64,000 nt of DNA from Listeria costaricensis (lineage in GTDB: Bacteria > Bacillota > Bacilli > Lactobacillales > Listeriaceae). Position 1 is the stretch's first letter. Each line of letters starts with the position of its first letter. A program made the position numbers and the translations under genes. Shown here in pieces: positions 9,074 to 20,693 of the stretch. The notes beneath the pieces were generated by a model. It was not told the DNA's origin, made no database searches, and saw only the letters and a program-made list of their open reading frames with translations. The stretch spans positions 186,001 through 250,000 of the forward strand of contig NZ_FXUT01000001.1 of the NCBI RefSeq assembly GCF_900183385.1, written 5' to 3'.

Positions 9074-9134
9074 CTTGCATTCGGAAAAAATTTCGATTAC
9101 GATGAGAACAGAAAAGAAGAAATGGGGCATGAAA

Positions 9135-10172
9135 ATGCTGGCAGAATGGAAAAAAATGGAATCAGGACAGCTATCATCTGTTTACCTCATCATTGGAACA
9201 GAGGATTATATTATCAACGAAAGTAAAAAGCGAATTTTAGCAGCAGGACTCAGTGAAGAGGAACAGTCTTTTAACTATGCGCATTTTGATTTGGAAGAGA
9301 CACCTATCGAACTAGTCATGGAAGAAGCAGAAACACTGCCTTTTTTTGGGGATCGCCGAATCGTTCTTGCGAGTCATCCAGTGTTTTTAACCACAGAAAA
9401 AACAAAAAGCAAAGTTGAACACCATACGGATAAATTTGCCAGATATTTGGAATCTCCGGCTGATTATACGATTCTCATCATAGTAGCACGGGTCGAAAAG
9501 TTGGACGAGCGTAAAAAACTGACCAAACAATTAAAAAAAGTTGCGACAATCATTGAAGCGAAAAAACCAGATGAAAAAGAATTCTTAAATTGGCTGAAAA
9601 AAGCAGCTGAGAAAAATGGCTATCAGATGGAGCAGCAGGCAGTCGAGCGGCTTTACGAGCTCACAAGTGGGAATTTAACTGCCGCAATGAATGAACTGGA
9701 CAAACTACTCTTGTATAAATTTGAAACGAAGGAAATCGGACGTCAAGATGTCGAGCAACTTGTCGTGCGCTCGCTTGAACAGAATATCTTTCTTTTATTA
9801 GATAAAATGATTGCCATGGATACAAGCGGGGCTCTGCGCATCTATTATGATCTGCTCAAACAAAAAGAAGAGCCGATTAAAATTATTGCACTGATTGCCA
9901 GTCAATTTAGACTGCTTAATCAAATTAAGATTTTAGAAAAACAAGGCTACAGCAGCCAACAAATCGCAAGTAAACTTAAGGTGCATCCGTTTCGGGTGAA
10001 AATTGCGACAAAACAAGCGCGCAACTTTTCGGCTGAGGAATTGCAAGTGGCTTTACTTCATCTAGCTGAAATAGATTTGGAGCTTAAAACAGGGTATGGG
10101 AATCGTGAACAAAAACTGGAATGGTTTTTATTTGAGTTAGAAGATAGACGAAAAGCTTCTCTAGAGCGTTAA
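9135..10172 (+). CDS. holA: DNA polymerase III delta subunit
   Basis: The delta subunit opens the beta clamp within the clamp-loader complex. The 345-residue protein has the typical beginning MLAEWKKMESGQLSSVYLI, a degenerate AAA+ fold without a Walker A motif, and the C-terminal collar domain. ATG 9135 is chosen from homologue length, with GGGG seven bases upstream; ATG 9129 is also possible. Bacillus name yqeN, in the same place after comEC. Confidence 0.88.
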   Translation: MLAEWKKMESGQLSSVYLIIGTEDYIINESKKRILAAGLSEEEQSFNYAHFDLEETPIELVMEEAETLPFFGDRRIVLASHPVFLTTEKTKSKVEHHTDKFARYLESPADYTILIIVARVEKLDERKKLTKQLKKVATIIEAKKPDEKEFLNWLKKAAEKNGYQMEQQAVERLYELTSGNLTAAMNELDKLLLYKFETKEIGRQDVEQLVVRSLEQNIFLLLDKMIAMDTSGALRIYYDLLKQKEEPIKIIALIASQFRLLNQIKILEKQGYSSQQIASKLKVHPFRVKIATKQARNFSAEELQVALLHLAEIDLELKTGYGNREQKLEWFLFELEDRRKASLER

Positions 10173-10217
10173 AAAAACTGTGAGGAAAAGGGGAGACCCT
10201 CAATCCTCACAGTTTTT
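10172..10217 (+). terminator. Intrinsic terminator after holA
   Basis: AAAACTGTGAGGA pairs with TCCTCACAGTTTT across a loop of about 19 bases. It ends the comE-holA unit ahead of the convergent rpsT gene. Confidence 0.85.
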
Positions 10218-10221
10218 CTGC

Positions 10222-10254
10222 AAAATAAAAACACCACACGCGTGTGTGATGTTT
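10222..10254 (-). terminator. Intrinsic terminator of rpsT
   Basis: Read on the minus strand, AACATCACACAC pairs with GTGTGGTGTT, followed by a T-rich stretch just after the rpsT stop codon. Confidence 0.8.
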
Positions 10255-10259
10255 ATGCA

Positions 10260-10514
10260 TTATTTAGCTAGTTTAGCAGCTAGACGAGATTTGTCGCGTG
10301 CAGCTTTGTTTTTATGAATCAAGCCTTTGCTTGCAGCCATGTCGATTTTTTTCGAAGCGGCAACGTAAAGATCTTGTGTGTTTTCAGCACCGTTAGCAGC
10401 TGCTTCTTCAACTTTTTTGATGGCTGTACGCATTGCAGAACGTTGAGCAACGTTACGGCTGTTGCGCGAATCCGTCGTTTTTACACGTTTAATAGCAGAT
10501 TTAATATTTGGCAT
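10260..10514 (-). CDS. rpsT: 30S ribosomal protein S20
   Basis: This 84-residue, strongly basic protein binds 16S rRNA early in 30S assembly. It begins [14 protein letters not shown], typical of S20. The start is ATG 10514, six bases after GGAGGTG; a GTG nine bases upstream lies inside the ribosome-binding site and is rejected. In Bacillus the sporulation genes gpr and spoIIP sit between rpsT and lepA; here the gap is only about 270 bases. Confidence 0.95.
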   Translation of the reverse strand: MPNIKSAIKRVKTTDSRNSRNVAQRSAMRTAIKKVEEAAANGAENTQDLYVAASKKIDMAASKGLIHKNKAARDKSRLAAKLAK

Positions 10515-10622
10515 TCCATTCACCTCCGTCCAAACTAATGAGGTAATTCTGATTGTTAACCACCTGTAAAAACAAGTGTTTCATTCGATCATATACCCTT
10601 TAATTACACATGAACAAATGTT

Positions 10623-10651
10623 ATTATACCGAAAAGCCTATAAGAATGCAA
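10623..10651 (-). promoter_or_regulatory. SigA promoter of rpsT
   Basis: On the minus strand TTGCAT, a 17-base spacer and TATAAT. The predicted transcript has a leader of about 100 bases before the rpsT start codon. Confidence 0.7.
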
Positions 10652-10702
10652 TAATACTTTCTAACTTTCTTTAATTTTATTCGGAAATCTGTCAAGAAGC
10701 CA

Positions 10703-10731
10703 TTGAATAATCGGTTATGTATTGATATAAT
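10703..10731 (+). promoter_or_regulatory. SigA promoter of lepA
   Basis: TTGAAT at 10703-10708, a 17-base spacer and TATAAT at 10726-10731, divergent from the rpsT promoter. It is about 50 bases before the lepA ATG. Confidence 0.7.
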
Positions 10732-10784
10732 CAAATTTAGCTTGCCATCCTTATAAAGATGAGTTCGAATCAGGAGCTGGGAGA

Positions 10785-12611
10785 ATGAACAAAGAAGAAA
10801 TGCTTGCTCGTCAAGAAAAAATAAGAAATTTTTCAATCATTGCACATATCGATCACGGGAAGTCAACTTTGGCTGACCGGATTTTAGAAAAAACACATGC
10901 GCTATCACATCGGGAAATGAAAGACCAACTGCTTGATTCCATGGATTTGGAACGGGAACGCGGGATTACGATCAAGTTAAATGCCGTTCAACTGGCTTAC
11001 CAAGCGAAAGATGGCGAAACTTATACATTTCATTTGATTGATACACCAGGCCATGTCGATTTTACCTATGAAGTATCAAGAAGTCTTGCTGCCTGCGAAG
11101 GAGCAATCCTCGTTGTTGATGCCGCACAAGGGATCGAGGCTCAAACGCTTGCAAATGTGTATTTGGCTTTGGATAATGATCTCGAAATTTTACCGGTCAT
11201 CAACAAAATTGATTTGCCGGCAGCTGATCCGGAACGTGTTCGGACAGAAATTGAAGATGTGATCGGACTTGATGCGAGTGAAGCCGTCCTTGCATCGGCG
11301 AAAAGCGGGATTGGCATTGAAGATATTCTGGAACAGATTGTTGAAAAAGTACCAAAACCAACCGGAGACATCGATCGGCCACTAAAAGCGCTTATTTTTG
11401 ACTCTGTCTATGATGCTTACCGTGGAGTCATTGCGAATATCCGAATTGTAGACGGCGTTGTTCGTCCAGGCGACACGATTCGCATGATGGCAAACGGAAA
11501 AGAATTTGAAGTGACAGAAGTAGGGGTTTTTAAACCAAAAGCCACGCCTCAAGATTGTTTAATGGTGGGGGATGTGGGTTATTTAACAGCCTCCATCAAA
11601 AATGTCAGTGACACACGTGTTGGGGATACCATTACGCTGGCGAACAATCCGGCAGAAGAACCGCTACCAGGTTATAGGAAACTCAATCCGATGGTTTATT
11701 GTGGGCTTTATCCGATTGATTCTTCCAAATATAATGATTTGCGTGATGCCCTTGAAAAACTTGAACTCAATGATTCAGCCTTGCAATTTGAAGCTGAGAC
11801 ATCACAGGCACTCGGTTTCGGTTTCCGTTGCGGCTTTTTAGGTCTCCTCCATATGGAAATTATTCAAGAGCGGATTGAGCGTGAATTTAAAATTGATTTG
11901 ATTACAACAGCGCCAAGTGTTATCTATCATGTAAACTTGACAGACGGATCTGAAATCATCGTGGATAATCCTGCTGAAATGCCTGAACCAGGTGTGATTG
12001 AGTCCGTGGAAGAACCCTATGTGAAAGCGACTGTTATGGTACCTAATGATTATGTTGGTGCCGTCATGGAGCTGGCTCAGAATAAACGTGGGACCTTCAT
12101 TACGATGGAGTATTTGGATGATATTCGAGTGAGTATTATTTATGAAATTCCACTTTCAGAGATTGTTTATGACTTCTTTGATCAGCTGAAATCGAGTACA
12201 AAAGGCTATGCGTCGTTCGATTATGAATTAATTGGCTATAAAGAGTCCAAACTTGTGAAGATGGATATTCTGTTAAACAGTGAAAAAGTTGATGCGCTGA
12301 GTTTTATTGTTCATCGTGATTTTGCTTATGAACGTGGGAAGATCATTGTAGAGAAACTGCGTGAACTTATTCCGCGTCAACAGTTTGAAGTCCCTATCCA
12401 AGCGGCAATCGGTACGAAAATCGTTTCACGCTCTACAATCAAAGCACTTCGTAAAAATGTGCTGGCTAAATGCTATGGCGGTGACGTTTCCCGAAAACGC
12501 AAACTGCTTGAGAAGCAAAAAGAAGGTAAGAAACGCATGAAACAAATCGGCTCAGTGGAAGTTCCACAAGAAGCCTTCATGGCCATTTTGAAAATGGACG
12601 ACCAAAAATAA
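10785..12611 (+). CDS. lepA: Elongation factor 4 (LepA)
   Basis: LepA is a ribosome-binding translational GTPase related to EF-G that can back-translocate stalled ribosomes. The 608 residues begin with the G1 motif AHIDHGKST (20-28). G3 is DTPGH near 85 and G4 is NKID near 140. The C-terminus has the LepA-specific region ([19 protein letters not shown]). The length is normal. It has its own promoter and is followed 60 bases later by hemW. Confidence 0.97.
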   Translation: MNKEEMLARQEKIRNFSIIAHIDHGKSTLADRILEKTHALSHREMKDQLLDSMDLERERGITIKLNAVQLAYQAKDGETYTFHLIDTPGHVDFTYEVSRSLAACEGAILVVDAAQGIEAQTLANVYLALDNDLEILPVINKIDLPAADPERVRTEIEDVIGLDASEAVLASAKSGIGIEDILEQIVEKVPKPTGDIDRPLKALIFDSVYDAYRGVIANIRIVDGVVRPGDTIRMMANGKEFEVTEVGVFKPKATPQDCLMVGDVGYLTASIKNVSDTRVGDTITLANNPAEEPLPGYRKLNPMVYCGLYPIDSSKYNDLRDALEKLELNDSALQFEAETSQALGFGFRCGFLGLLHMEIIQERIEREFKIDLITTAPSVIYHVNLTDGSEIIVDNPAEMPEPGVIESVEEPYVKATVMVPNDYVGAVMELAQNKRGTFITMEYLDDIRVSIIYEIPLSEIVYDFFDQLKSSTKGYASFDYELIGYKESKLVKMDILLNSEKVDALSFIVHRDFAYERGKIIVEKLRELIPRQQFEVPIQAAIGTKIVSRSTIKALRKNVLAKCYGGDVSRKRKLLEKQKEGKKRMKQIGSVEVPQEAFMAILKMDDQK

Positions 12612-12671
12612 TAACGTGGTTTGAGCTGCTGTGAAATAATCGGCAGCTCATTTTAGAAGGAAGGGAAAGCT

Positions 12672-13799
12672 TTGACAGCTGTTTATATTCACATTCCTTT
12701 TTGTGAGCATATCTGCTACTACTGTGATTTTAATAAAGTGTTTTTGGAAGGGCAGCCGGTCGATCAGTATGTCAATTTATTGATTCGTGAAATGGAGCTG
12801 ACAGCAAAAACGCGGGAATTTACGCCGACTGAAACAGTTTTTGTTGGTGGCGGCACGCCGACGACATTAAATGAACAGCAACTTGTGAGGCTTTGTGAGG
12901 CGGTTCATCGCTTGTTTCCACTAACGGACGACGTGGAATTCACTTTTGAAGCGAATCCTGGTGATCTTTCGCTGGAAAAGATTCGGACACTAAAATCCAT
13001 GGGGGTCAATCGGATCAGCATGGGGGTTCAAAGTTTTAATAATGAACTATTAAAGCAGATCGGGCGGATTCACACGACGGAAGATGTCTACCAATCCATT
13101 CGAAACTTGGAAAAAGTCGGGTTTGAAAATGTCAGCATTGATTTGATTTTTAGTCTGCCCAATCAGACAGAAGTGGATTTCAAGGATACCTTGCAAAAGG
13201 CTTTAGCGCTAGATCTTCCGCATTATTCAGCCTATTCCTTGATTATTGAGCCAAAAACGATTTTTTATAATTTGATGCAAAAAGGGCAGTTGATTTTGCC
13301 CGGTCAAGATGCAGAAGCGAATATGTATGATTATTTGATGACAGAAATGGAACGTGCAGGTAAATCTCAATATGAAATTAGTAATTTTGCTGCAAAAGGC
13401 TATCAAAGCCGTCATAATCTGGTCTACTGGAGTAATGAGCATTATTTCGGTTTTGGGGCTGGGGCGCATGGCTATTTGGAAGACACGCGTTACAGCAACT
13501 ATGGACCAATCAAAATGTATATGGAGCCGCTTGAAAAAAATCAGCTGCCCATTTTCCAGACCAAGCCGCTAACGTTGAAAGAAGAAATGGAAGAAGAGAT
13601 TTTTCTAGGACTCCGCAAAGTAGCAGGAGTTTCAAAGGCCCGTTTCTTAGAAAAATTCGGTCGACCGATGGAACAGGTTTTCAAAGAAGCGATTGCGTAT
13701 ACCGCAGAACAGGGCTGGCTTTTGAATCAGGATGAATCTATCGCACTTACAAGAGAGGGACGTTTTTTGGGAAATCATGTTTTTCGAGAATTTCTCTAA
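12672..13799 (+). CDS. hemW: Heme chaperone / radical SAM protein HemW
   Basis: This 375-residue radical SAM protein has the iron-sulfur motif CEHICYYCDF at 11-20. A Phe after the third Cys-Asp, rather than a fourth Cys, separates HemW from coproporphyrinogen oxidase HemN. Homologues bind and transfer heme and were long annotated as HemN-like. TTG 12672 follows GAAGGGAAAGC. It lies just before the hrcA promoter region, as in Bacillus. Confidence 0.9.
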   Translation: MTAVYIHIPFCEHICYYCDFNKVFLEGQPVDQYVNLLIREMELTAKTREFTPTETVFVGGGTPTTLNEQQLVRLCEAVHRLFPLTDDVEFTFEANPGDLSLEKIRTLKSMGVNRISMGVQSFNNELLKQIGRIHTTEDVYQSIRNLEKVGFENVSIDLIFSLPNQTEVDFKDTLQKALALDLPHYSAYSLIIEPKTIFYNLMQKGQLILPGQDAEANMYDYLMTEMERAGKSQYEISNFAAKGYQSRHNLVYWSNEHYFGFGAGAHGYLEDTRYSNYGPIKMYMEPLEKNQLPIFQTKPLTLKEEMEEEIFLGLRKVAGVSKARFLEKFGRPMEQVFKEAIAYTAEQGWLLNQDESIALTREGRFLGNHVFREFL

Positions 13800-13809
13800 A
13801 AACCGCACC

Positions 13810-13826
13810 ATTGACCAATTTTGACC
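13810..13826 (+). promoter_or_regulatory. CtsR-type operator upstream of hrcA
   Basis: ATTGACC-AAT-TTTGACC. Read on the other strand this is GGTCAAA-ATT-GGTCAAT, a heptad direct repeat with 3-base spacing that matches the CtsR consensus (RGTCAAA repeats) at 13 of 14 positions. It lies about 40 bases upstream of the likely -35. Confidence 0.6.
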
Positions 13827-13865
13827 AAACATCTCCAACTTTAGGCTGAAATCGAGTGTTTTCAG

Positions 13866-13894
13866 TTGACGAAGGGGGACATGTTTGGTAAATT
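13866..13894 (+). promoter_or_regulatory. SigA promoter of hrcA-grpE-dnaK
   Basis: TTGACG at 13866-13871 with TAAATT 17 bases on. A perfect TATAAT at 13895-13900 would need a 23-base spacer to this -35, so the exact -10 is open. The CIRCE element starts directly downstream. Confidence 0.5.
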
Positions 13895-13905
13895 TATAAT
13901 TGTAT

Positions 13906-13932
13906 TTAGCACTTAAAGTCATCGAGTGCTAA
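13906..13932 (+). promoter_or_regulatory. CIRCE element (HrcA operator)
   Basis: TTAGCACTT, nine bases, GAGTGCTAA. This is the 9-9-9 CIRCE inverted repeat with one mismatch in the left arm (final T in place of C). It lies between the promoter and the hrcA start, the usual HrcA binding site. Confidence 0.93.
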
Positions 13933-13947
13933 AAAGAGGTGATAGAT

Positions 13948-14979
13948 ATGTTAACAGAAAGGCAGCTCCAGATTTTTAGAGCGATTATCGATCATTTCAC
14001 TTGGACCGTTCAGCCAGTCGGCTCCAAAAACTTGTTGAAGGAAAGCGATCTCCCTTTTAGCTCGGCGACGATTCGCAACGAGATGAGTGTGCTGGAAGAT
14101 TATGGCTTCATTGAAAAAACACATTCCTCTTCTGGTCGGGTTCCGTCTGAAAAAGGCTATCGTTATTACGTTGACTATCTTTTGCGTCCTCAGGCATTGC
14201 CGCAGGAAGACTTGCAAGTGATTGAAGGTCTTTTTTCAAGGCAATACTTTGAAATGGAGCAGCTGATTCAAAATTCTGCTTCGATTCTTTCGGATTTGAC
14301 GAATTACACGTCGATCGTGCTTGGACCGGAGTCAGGAACCAATAAGCTCAGCGGTTTCAGGTTTGTGCCGATTAGTCAGGATCAGGCTATGCTGATACTG
14401 ATTACAGATCAGGGACATGTGGATAATCATTTGGTCACACTGCCGGAAGGTGTCACACTCGCTGGTATGGAACGAATGATCAATATTTTGAACGATCGAC
14501 TTGTGGGTGTTTCACTCAATGAGCTCAAACGGCAAATTCCGATTGAGGTCAGCGAATTGATCGAACAGAATATTGAAAAGAGCAGTCTTTATCAGTCAAT
14601 CTTGCAGAATGCTTTTCGTCAAGCGGCGCATGAGAAAATTTATTTTGGCGGCAAAAACAATTTGCTTCATCAGCCGGAATTCCATGATGTGGACAAGATT
14701 CGTCACTATCTCGACCTGATGGAAGAAGAGCAGAATCTTTATAACCTGTTTCGTGATATTCCAGATGGCCTGCAAGTGAAGATCGGACGGGAGTTGGATC
14801 AGGCGTTTTTAGATAATATCAGCGTGATTACAGCTACTTACCGAATTGCAGATGAGCGAGTTGGCGGGATCATTTTGCTCGGTCCCACAAGGATGGAATA
14901 CAGTCGGATGATCGGCCTTGTAGATGTTTTCAGCCGAGATTTGACAACGATTCTAACCAAGCTTTATAAAAAGGATTAA
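13948..14979 (+). CDS. hrcA: Heat-inducible transcription repressor HrcA
   Basis: HrcA represses class I heat-shock genes by binding CIRCE and is kept active by GroEL. The 343-residue protein starts [17 protein letters not shown] with a winged helix ([29 protein letters not shown]) within the first 75 residues, then the GAF-like dimer domain. The start is ATG 13948 after AAAGAGGTG, giving exactly the Bacillus length. The upstream GTG 13939 is inside the ribosome-binding site. It heads its own regulated operon. Confidence 0.95.
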   Translation: MLTERQLQIFRAIIDHFTWTVQPVGSKNLLKESDLPFSSATIRNEMSVLEDYGFIEKTHSSSGRVPSEKGYRYYVDYLLRPQALPQEDLQVIEGLFSRQYFEMEQLIQNSASILSDLTNYTSIVLGPESGTNKLSGFRFVPISQDQAMLILITDQGHVDNHLVTLPEGVTLAGMERMINILNDRLVGVSLNELKRQIPIEVSELIEQNIEKSSLYQSILQNAFRQAAHEKIYFGGKNNLLHQPEFHDVDKIRHYLDLMEEEQNLYNLFRDIPDGLQVKIGRELDQAFLDNISVITATYRIADERVGGIILLGPTRMEYSRMIGLVDVFSRDLTTILTKLYKKD

Positions 14980-14992
14980 CAAAATAAGAAAG

Positions 14993-15015
14993 GACTGAAA
15001 GAACAGTCGTTTTTT
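14993..15015 (+). terminator. Weak hairpin with T-run between hrcA and grpE
   Basis: GACTG-AAAGAA-CAGTC followed by GTTTTTT. A 5-bp stem is weak, so it may give partial termination or mark a processing site between hrcA and grpE. Confidence 0.4.
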
Positions 15016-15030
15016 CAGGAGGTGACTTTT

Positions 15031-15597
15031 GTGGCCGAAAATAAAGATAAGAAAGACAAATTAGAAGAAGAAATTGAAAAAGAGGCAAATGAAGAGCTGG
15101 AAGAGGTGCTTGAAGAAGCAGAAGCTGCGGCTGAACAAACCCCCGAACAGCAGCAGATTGCTAAGCTAGAAGAGAAGCTTGCTGAAACGGAGAATCGCCT
15201 GTTGCGCCTTCAAGCGGATTTTGAAAATGTCAAAAAACGACATATTGCAGACCGTGAAGCGACCATCAAGTACCGGGCGCAAAGTTTAGCTGAGGATTTA
15301 CTTCCAGCACTTGATAGTTTTGAAAAGGCGCTTGCAACTGAAAGTGATCATGAGGAAGTCAAAGCAATTTTGACAGGAATGGAAATGGTTTACAAACAGC
15401 TGCAAACAGCCCTTGAAAAAGAAGGAATCGAGCCGATCGCGGCACTTGGCGAACAGTTTGATCCGAATTTTCATCAAGCAGTCATGCAAGACAGTGACGC
15501 GGATAAAGCATCCAACGAAATTACCGCTGAACTGCAAAAAGGTTATAAAATCAAAGACCGGGTACTTCGCCCGTCAATGGTAAAAGTAAATCAATAA
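15031..15597 (+). CDS. grpE: Nucleotide exchange factor GrpE
   Basis: GrpE releases ADP from DnaK. The 188 residues have a long Glu/Lys-rich coiled coil (about 1-75), then the conserved [14 protein letters not shown] stretch, and a C-terminal beta domain ([22 protein letters not shown]). The start GTG 15031 follows AGGAGGTG. It is followed 27 bases later by dnaK in the same operon. Confidence 0.94.
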   Translation: MAENKDKKDKLEEEIEKEANEELEEVLEEAEAAAEQTPEQQQIAKLEEKLAETENRLLRLQADFENVKKRHIADREATIKYRAQSLAEDLLPALDSFEKALATESDHEEVKAILTGMEMVYKQLQTALEKEGIEPIAALGEQFDPNFHQAVMQDSDADKASNEITAELQKGYKIKDRVLRPSMVKVNQ

Positions 15598-15621
15598 ATT
15601 GACTAACACTGGAGGAAATGA

Positions 15622-17469
<1,848 letters not shown>

Positions 17470-17498
17470 AAAATAGGCATACAATCCAACAGATGAAG

Positions 17499-17527
17499 AG
17501 TCAAAGCTTACTGGCTTTGACTTTTTA
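17499..17527 (+). terminator. Intrinsic terminator between dnaK and dnaJ
   Basis: AGTCAAAGC pairs perfectly with GCTTTGACT across a six-base loop, followed by a T-run. It would lower dnaJ readthrough relative to dnaK. Confidence 0.8.
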
Positions 17528-17563
17528 TCTGAAAACAGCTTTTTAACGAAGCGGCTTTGTGAT

Positions 17564-17572
17564 ACAATACCT
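17564..17572 (+). promoter_or_regulatory. Extended -10 promoter of dnaJ
   Basis: TGATACAAT is a TGn extended -10 element about 35 bases upstream of the dnaJ start, after the dnaK terminator. The -35 is poor. Confidence 0.4.
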
Positions 17573-17606
17573 AAGAAATGAAATCTAACGGACAGGAGTG
17601 ATTCGG

Positions 17607-18749
17607 ATGGCGAAACGCGATTATTATGAAGTACTTGGCGTGGAGAAGAGCGCCACAGCAGACGAAATCAAAAAAGCATACCGGAAGCTGTCCAAGAAGT
17701 ACCATCCCGATATCAATAAAGAAGCAGGAGCCGATGAGAAATTCAAAGAAATCTCAGAAGCTTATGAAGTGCTAAGTGATGACCAGAAACGTGCTCAATA
17801 TGATCAGTATGGTCACGTGGACCCTAATCAGGGCTTTGGTGGCGGTGCAGGCGGCTTTTCTGGTGGGTTCTCGGGCGGCGGTTTTTCCGGGTTTGAAGAT
17901 ATATTTGACACCTTTTTCGGAGGTGGCGGCAGTAGCAGACGGGATCCGAATGCACCGCGGCAGGGGAATGATTTGCAATATACCATGCGTTTGAAATTCA
18001 AGGAAGCTGTTTTTGGTAAAGAGGCTGAGATCGAAATTCCTCGGGAAGAAAATTGTGATACTTGTCATGGTAGTGGTGCAAAGCCAGGCACCCAACCTGA
18101 AAAATGTAGCCATTGTGGTGGTAAAGGGACGATCAATGTGGAGCAAAATACGCCATTTGGTCGAATTGTCAATAAGCAAACGTGCCAGTACTGCCATGGA
18201 ACAGGTAAGGAAATCAAAGAAAAATGTACCACTTGTAACGGTTCTGGCCGTGTAACCAAGAAAAAACGGATCAAATTGAAAGTTCCTGCTGGCGTCAATG
18301 ATGGTCAACAAATGCGCGTCGCTGGCGAAGGGGAAGCGGGTGTCAATGGCGGACCGAACGGAGACCTGTATGTCGTCTTTGCGGTTATTCCAGATGATTT
18401 CTTCGAGCGTGAAGGAGATGACATCTTTGTAGAAGTACCGCTGACATTCGTTCAAGCAGCATTAGGGGACGAAATTGACGTGCCAACTGTTCATGGGAAG
18501 GTACGGCTAAAAATCCCTGCCGGCACACAAACGGGAACGACTTTCCGTCTGCGCGGCAAAGGTGTTCCGCATTTGCGCGGCAATGGAACAGGCGATCAGC
18601 ATGTAGATGTCAAAGTGATCGTACCGAAAAAATTGGATGATGCACAGAAAGATTTGTTGCGTGAGTTCGCTAAAACCACGGGCGACCATGTGGACGAACA
18701 AACATCCGGCTTTTTCGATAAAATGAAAAAAGCATTTAAAGGCGAATAA
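17607..18749 (+). CDS. dnaJ: Chaperone DnaJ (Hsp40)
   Basis: DnaJ delivers clients to DnaK and stimulates its ATPase. The 380 residues have a J domain with HPD at 33-35, a Gly/Phe-rich linker at about 75-115, four CxxCxGxG zinc repeats ([32 protein letters not shown]) and the C-terminal substrate domains. The start is ATG 17607 after AGGAGTG; the upstream GTG 17598 falls in the ribosome-binding site. Confidence 0.97.
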   Translation: MAKRDYYEVLGVEKSATADEIKKAYRKLSKKYHPDINKEAGADEKFKEISEAYEVLSDDQKRAQYDQYGHVDPNQGFGGGAGGFSGGFSGGGFSGFEDIFDTFFGGGGSSRRDPNAPRQGNDLQYTMRLKFKEAVFGKEAEIEIPREENCDTCHGSGAKPGTQPEKCSHCGGKGTINVEQNTPFGRIVNKQTCQYCHGTGKEIKEKCTTCNGSGRVTKKKRIKLKVPAGVNDGQQMRVAGEGEAGVNGGPNGDLYVVFAVIPDDFFEREGDDIFVEVPLTFVQAALGDEIDVPTVHGKVRLKIPAGTQTGTTFRLRGKGVPHLRGNGTGDQHVDVKVIVPKKLDDAQKDLLREFAKTTGDHVDEQTSGFFDKMKKAFKGE

Positions 18750-18755
18750 GGAACG

Positions 18756-18800
18756 GCCGAATGGTGCGGAGGAAATGCTCACTTACCATTCGGCTTTTTT
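18756..18800 (+). terminator. Intrinsic terminator after dnaJ
   Basis: GCCGAATGGT pairs with ACCATTCGGC, followed by TTTTTT. It closes the heat-shock cluster. Confidence 0.85.
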
Positions 18801-18827
18801 CGCTATAAAGTTAGAGGAGGCAAGTAG

Positions 18828-19772
18828 ATGGAATGGTCAGAAGTGGAAATTCATACATTGAATGATGCAGTAGAACCGATCAGCTATCAGTTGAATGAAT
18901 TTGGAGCAAGTGGTGTTTCTGTGAGTGATGCCGCTGATTTTTATCGGGAGAGAGGGGATCAATTTGGTGAAATTTATGCACTGGAACGGAGCGATTATCC
19001 GGAAAACGGTGTGATTATCAAGGCTTATTTTTTAAAAACAGAAGAATTTTTGGCGAGTATTCCAAAATTGGAAGAAACATTGCGCAATTTGACAGAATTC
19101 GATATTCCGTTGGGCGATTTCCGCTTTTTTGTGCAGGATGTGGATGACAACGATTGGGCGACGGCTTGGAAGAAATATTATCATCCCGTTCAAATCACAG
19201 AAAAAATTACCGTTGTGCCTACTTGGGAAACGTATAGCGGCAAAGAGGGTGAACTGATCATTGAGCTAGATCCTGGTATGGCTTTTGGAACAGGGACACA
19301 TCCGACTACTCAGCTTTGCATGCGTGCACTGGAAAAGTATGTGACACCGAATGATTTCCTCATTGACGTGGGAACAGGTAGCGGGGTTTTAAGTATCACA
19401 AGTATTCAATTAGGTGCAAAGAAGGTCTTGGCGCTAGATTTAGATGAAGTGGCAGTACGTGCAGCTAAAGAGAATATTGAACAGAATCGGGTAGCGGAAC
19501 ATATCGAAGTTAGGCAAAATAATCTTTTGGAAGGAATCGAAGCACAAGCAGATGTCATTGTGGCAAATATTCTAGCAGAGGTCATCTTGCTCTTCCCGCA
19601 GGACGTCTACAAGAATTTACGCCCAGGTAGCTTGTTTATCGCCTCAGGAATTATTGAGCAAAAAGCAGAAGTTGTTCGTGAAGCCTTGATTGAAGCAGGG
19701 CTGACAGTTCTGGAAACAGAACAGCAGGGCGACTGGGTGGCGATTATTGCCCAAAAAGGAGCCGAGGCCTGA
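18828..19772 (+). CDS. prmA: Ribosomal protein L11 methyltransferase
   Basis: PrmA methylates ribosomal protein L11. The 314-residue protein has an N-terminal L11-binding domain, then the SAM motif [11 protein letters not shown] near 180 and VANILAEV near 245 (NPPF-like motif of the family). The GAGGAGG ribosome-binding site is clear. The last base of its stop is the first base of rsmE (TGATG). Confidence 0.92.
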   Translation: MEWSEVEIHTLNDAVEPISYQLNEFGASGVSVSDAADFYRERGDQFGEIYALERSDYPENGVIIKAYFLKTEEFLASIPKLEETLRNLTEFDIPLGDFRFFVQDVDDNDWATAWKKYYHPVQITEKITVVPTWETYSGKEGELIIELDPGMAFGTGTHPTTQLCMRALEKYVTPNDFLIDVGTGSGVLSITSIQLGAKKVLALDLDEVAVRAAKENIEQNRVAEHIEVRQNNLLEGIEAQADVIVANILAEVILLFPQDVYKNLRPGSLFIASGIIEQKAEVVREALIEAGLTVLETEQQGDWVAIIAQKGAEA

Positions 19773-20524
19773 TGCAGCGCTATTTTGTGGATGAGCCGTT
19801 TCAACAAGCTGGCCATGTCTCCATCACAGGAGATGACTATCATCATATTGTTCGGGTCATGCGGATGGAAAAAGGGGACCAGTTGATTCTTGCTTTTCAG
19901 AAAACCGCGGCTCGGGCGGAAATTGAGCAGGTGACAGAACTGGCGGTTGAATGCCGGGTGTTAAAGCTACTTGAGACAGATCCGGAGCTGCCCGTATCTA
20001 TTACGATTGCTTCCGGGTTGCCTAAAGGGGACAAGCTTGAATGGATCGTTCAAAAAGGGACGGAGCTAGGTGCTGCGCAGTTTCTTGTGTTTGCAGCAGA
20101 TCGATCGGTGGCAAAATGGGAGGGAAAAAAAGTACCCAAAAAGCTGGAGCGGTTGCAAAAAATTGCCAAAGAAGCCGCTGAACAGTCCCACCGCACGCAT
20201 TTACCTGAGGTTGACTATGTGCCGAGCCTATGTGCTTTTCTCCAAAAAGAAGCGGCTACATATGATGCGGTTTTTTGTGCATATGAAGAAAGTGCTCGAT
20301 CAGGTGAGAGACAGACGCTAGCAGATATTTTGGAACAGGCGGCACCGGGCGCACGGATACTAGGTATTTTTGGTCCTGAAGGCGGTATTAGTGAAAAGGA
20401 ACGAAAATTCTTGCAGGAAATGGGCGTTCGATTTGCAGGCCTAGGACCGCGGATTTTACGAACAGAGACGGCGCCACTCTATGTTCTTTCGGCCGCTTCG
20501 TATCATTTTGACCTAGCGCAATAA
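19772..20524 (+). CDS. rsmE: 16S rRNA (uracil-1498-N3)-methyltransferase
   Basis: This 250-residue SPOUT methyltransferase modifies U1498 of 16S rRNA. It has an N-terminal PUA-like domain (HIVRVMRMEKGD) and the C-terminal knotted SAM site (FGPEGGISEKE; LGPRILRTETAPL). Translation is coupled to prmA. In Bacillus mtaB follows; here rpsU is next, as in Listeria. Confidence 0.93.
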   Translation: MQRYFVDEPFQQAGHVSITGDDYHHIVRVMRMEKGDQLILAFQKTAARAEIEQVTELAVECRVLKLLETDPELPVSITIASGLPKGDKLEWIVQKGTELGAAQFLVFAADRSVAKWEGKKVPKKLERLQKIAKEAAEQSHRTHLPEVDYVPSLCAFLQKEAATYDAVFCAYEESARSGERQTLADILEQAAPGARILGIFGPEGGISEKERKFLQEMGVRFAGLGPRILRTETAPLYVLSAASYHFDLAQ

Positions 20525-20573
20525 GCCTTAAAAAAAGATGGTAAGAAATGTTGTGAAAGTTAACGATTTCATA

Positions 20574-20602
20574 TTGACGCTAGAGGCGGTTTCATATATA
20601 AT
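20574..20602 (+). promoter_or_regulatory. SigA promoter of rpsU-yqeY
   Basis: TTGACG at 20574-20579, a 17-base spacer and a perfect TATAAT at 20597-20602. This is one of the strongest promoters in the window, as expected for a ribosomal protein gene. Confidence 0.8.
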
Positions 20603-20615
20603 TTAATGTGAGTGA

Positions 20616-20693
20616 ATGCTTACCCAGAAGTTCAGGATGCTTTTCCGGTATCTCCTGAGTTGTATGAGGACTTTCACTAGTCCATGTAAGTGT
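20616..20693 (+). promoter_or_regulatory. Structured 5' leader of rpsU (three-way junction)
   Basis: A closing stem pairs 20616-20623 with 20686-20693 (ATGCTTAC with GTAAGTGT, two G-U pairs). Inside are two hairpins: TTCAGGA (20631-20637) with TCCTGAG (20653-20659), and GGACT (20668-20672) with AGTCC (20679-20683). The closing stem ends one base before the Shine-Dalgarno run GGAGGGAGGG at 20695-20704. The pairings are seen in the sequence; a regulatory role is inferred. Confidence 0.5.

Noticed and set aside
17772-18455. Long antisense open frame (227 codons) opposite dnaJ
   Set aside because: It lies fully inside the strongly conserved dnaJ gene, has no ribosome-binding site, and its sequence is a by-product of the Gly-rich and zinc-repeat codons.
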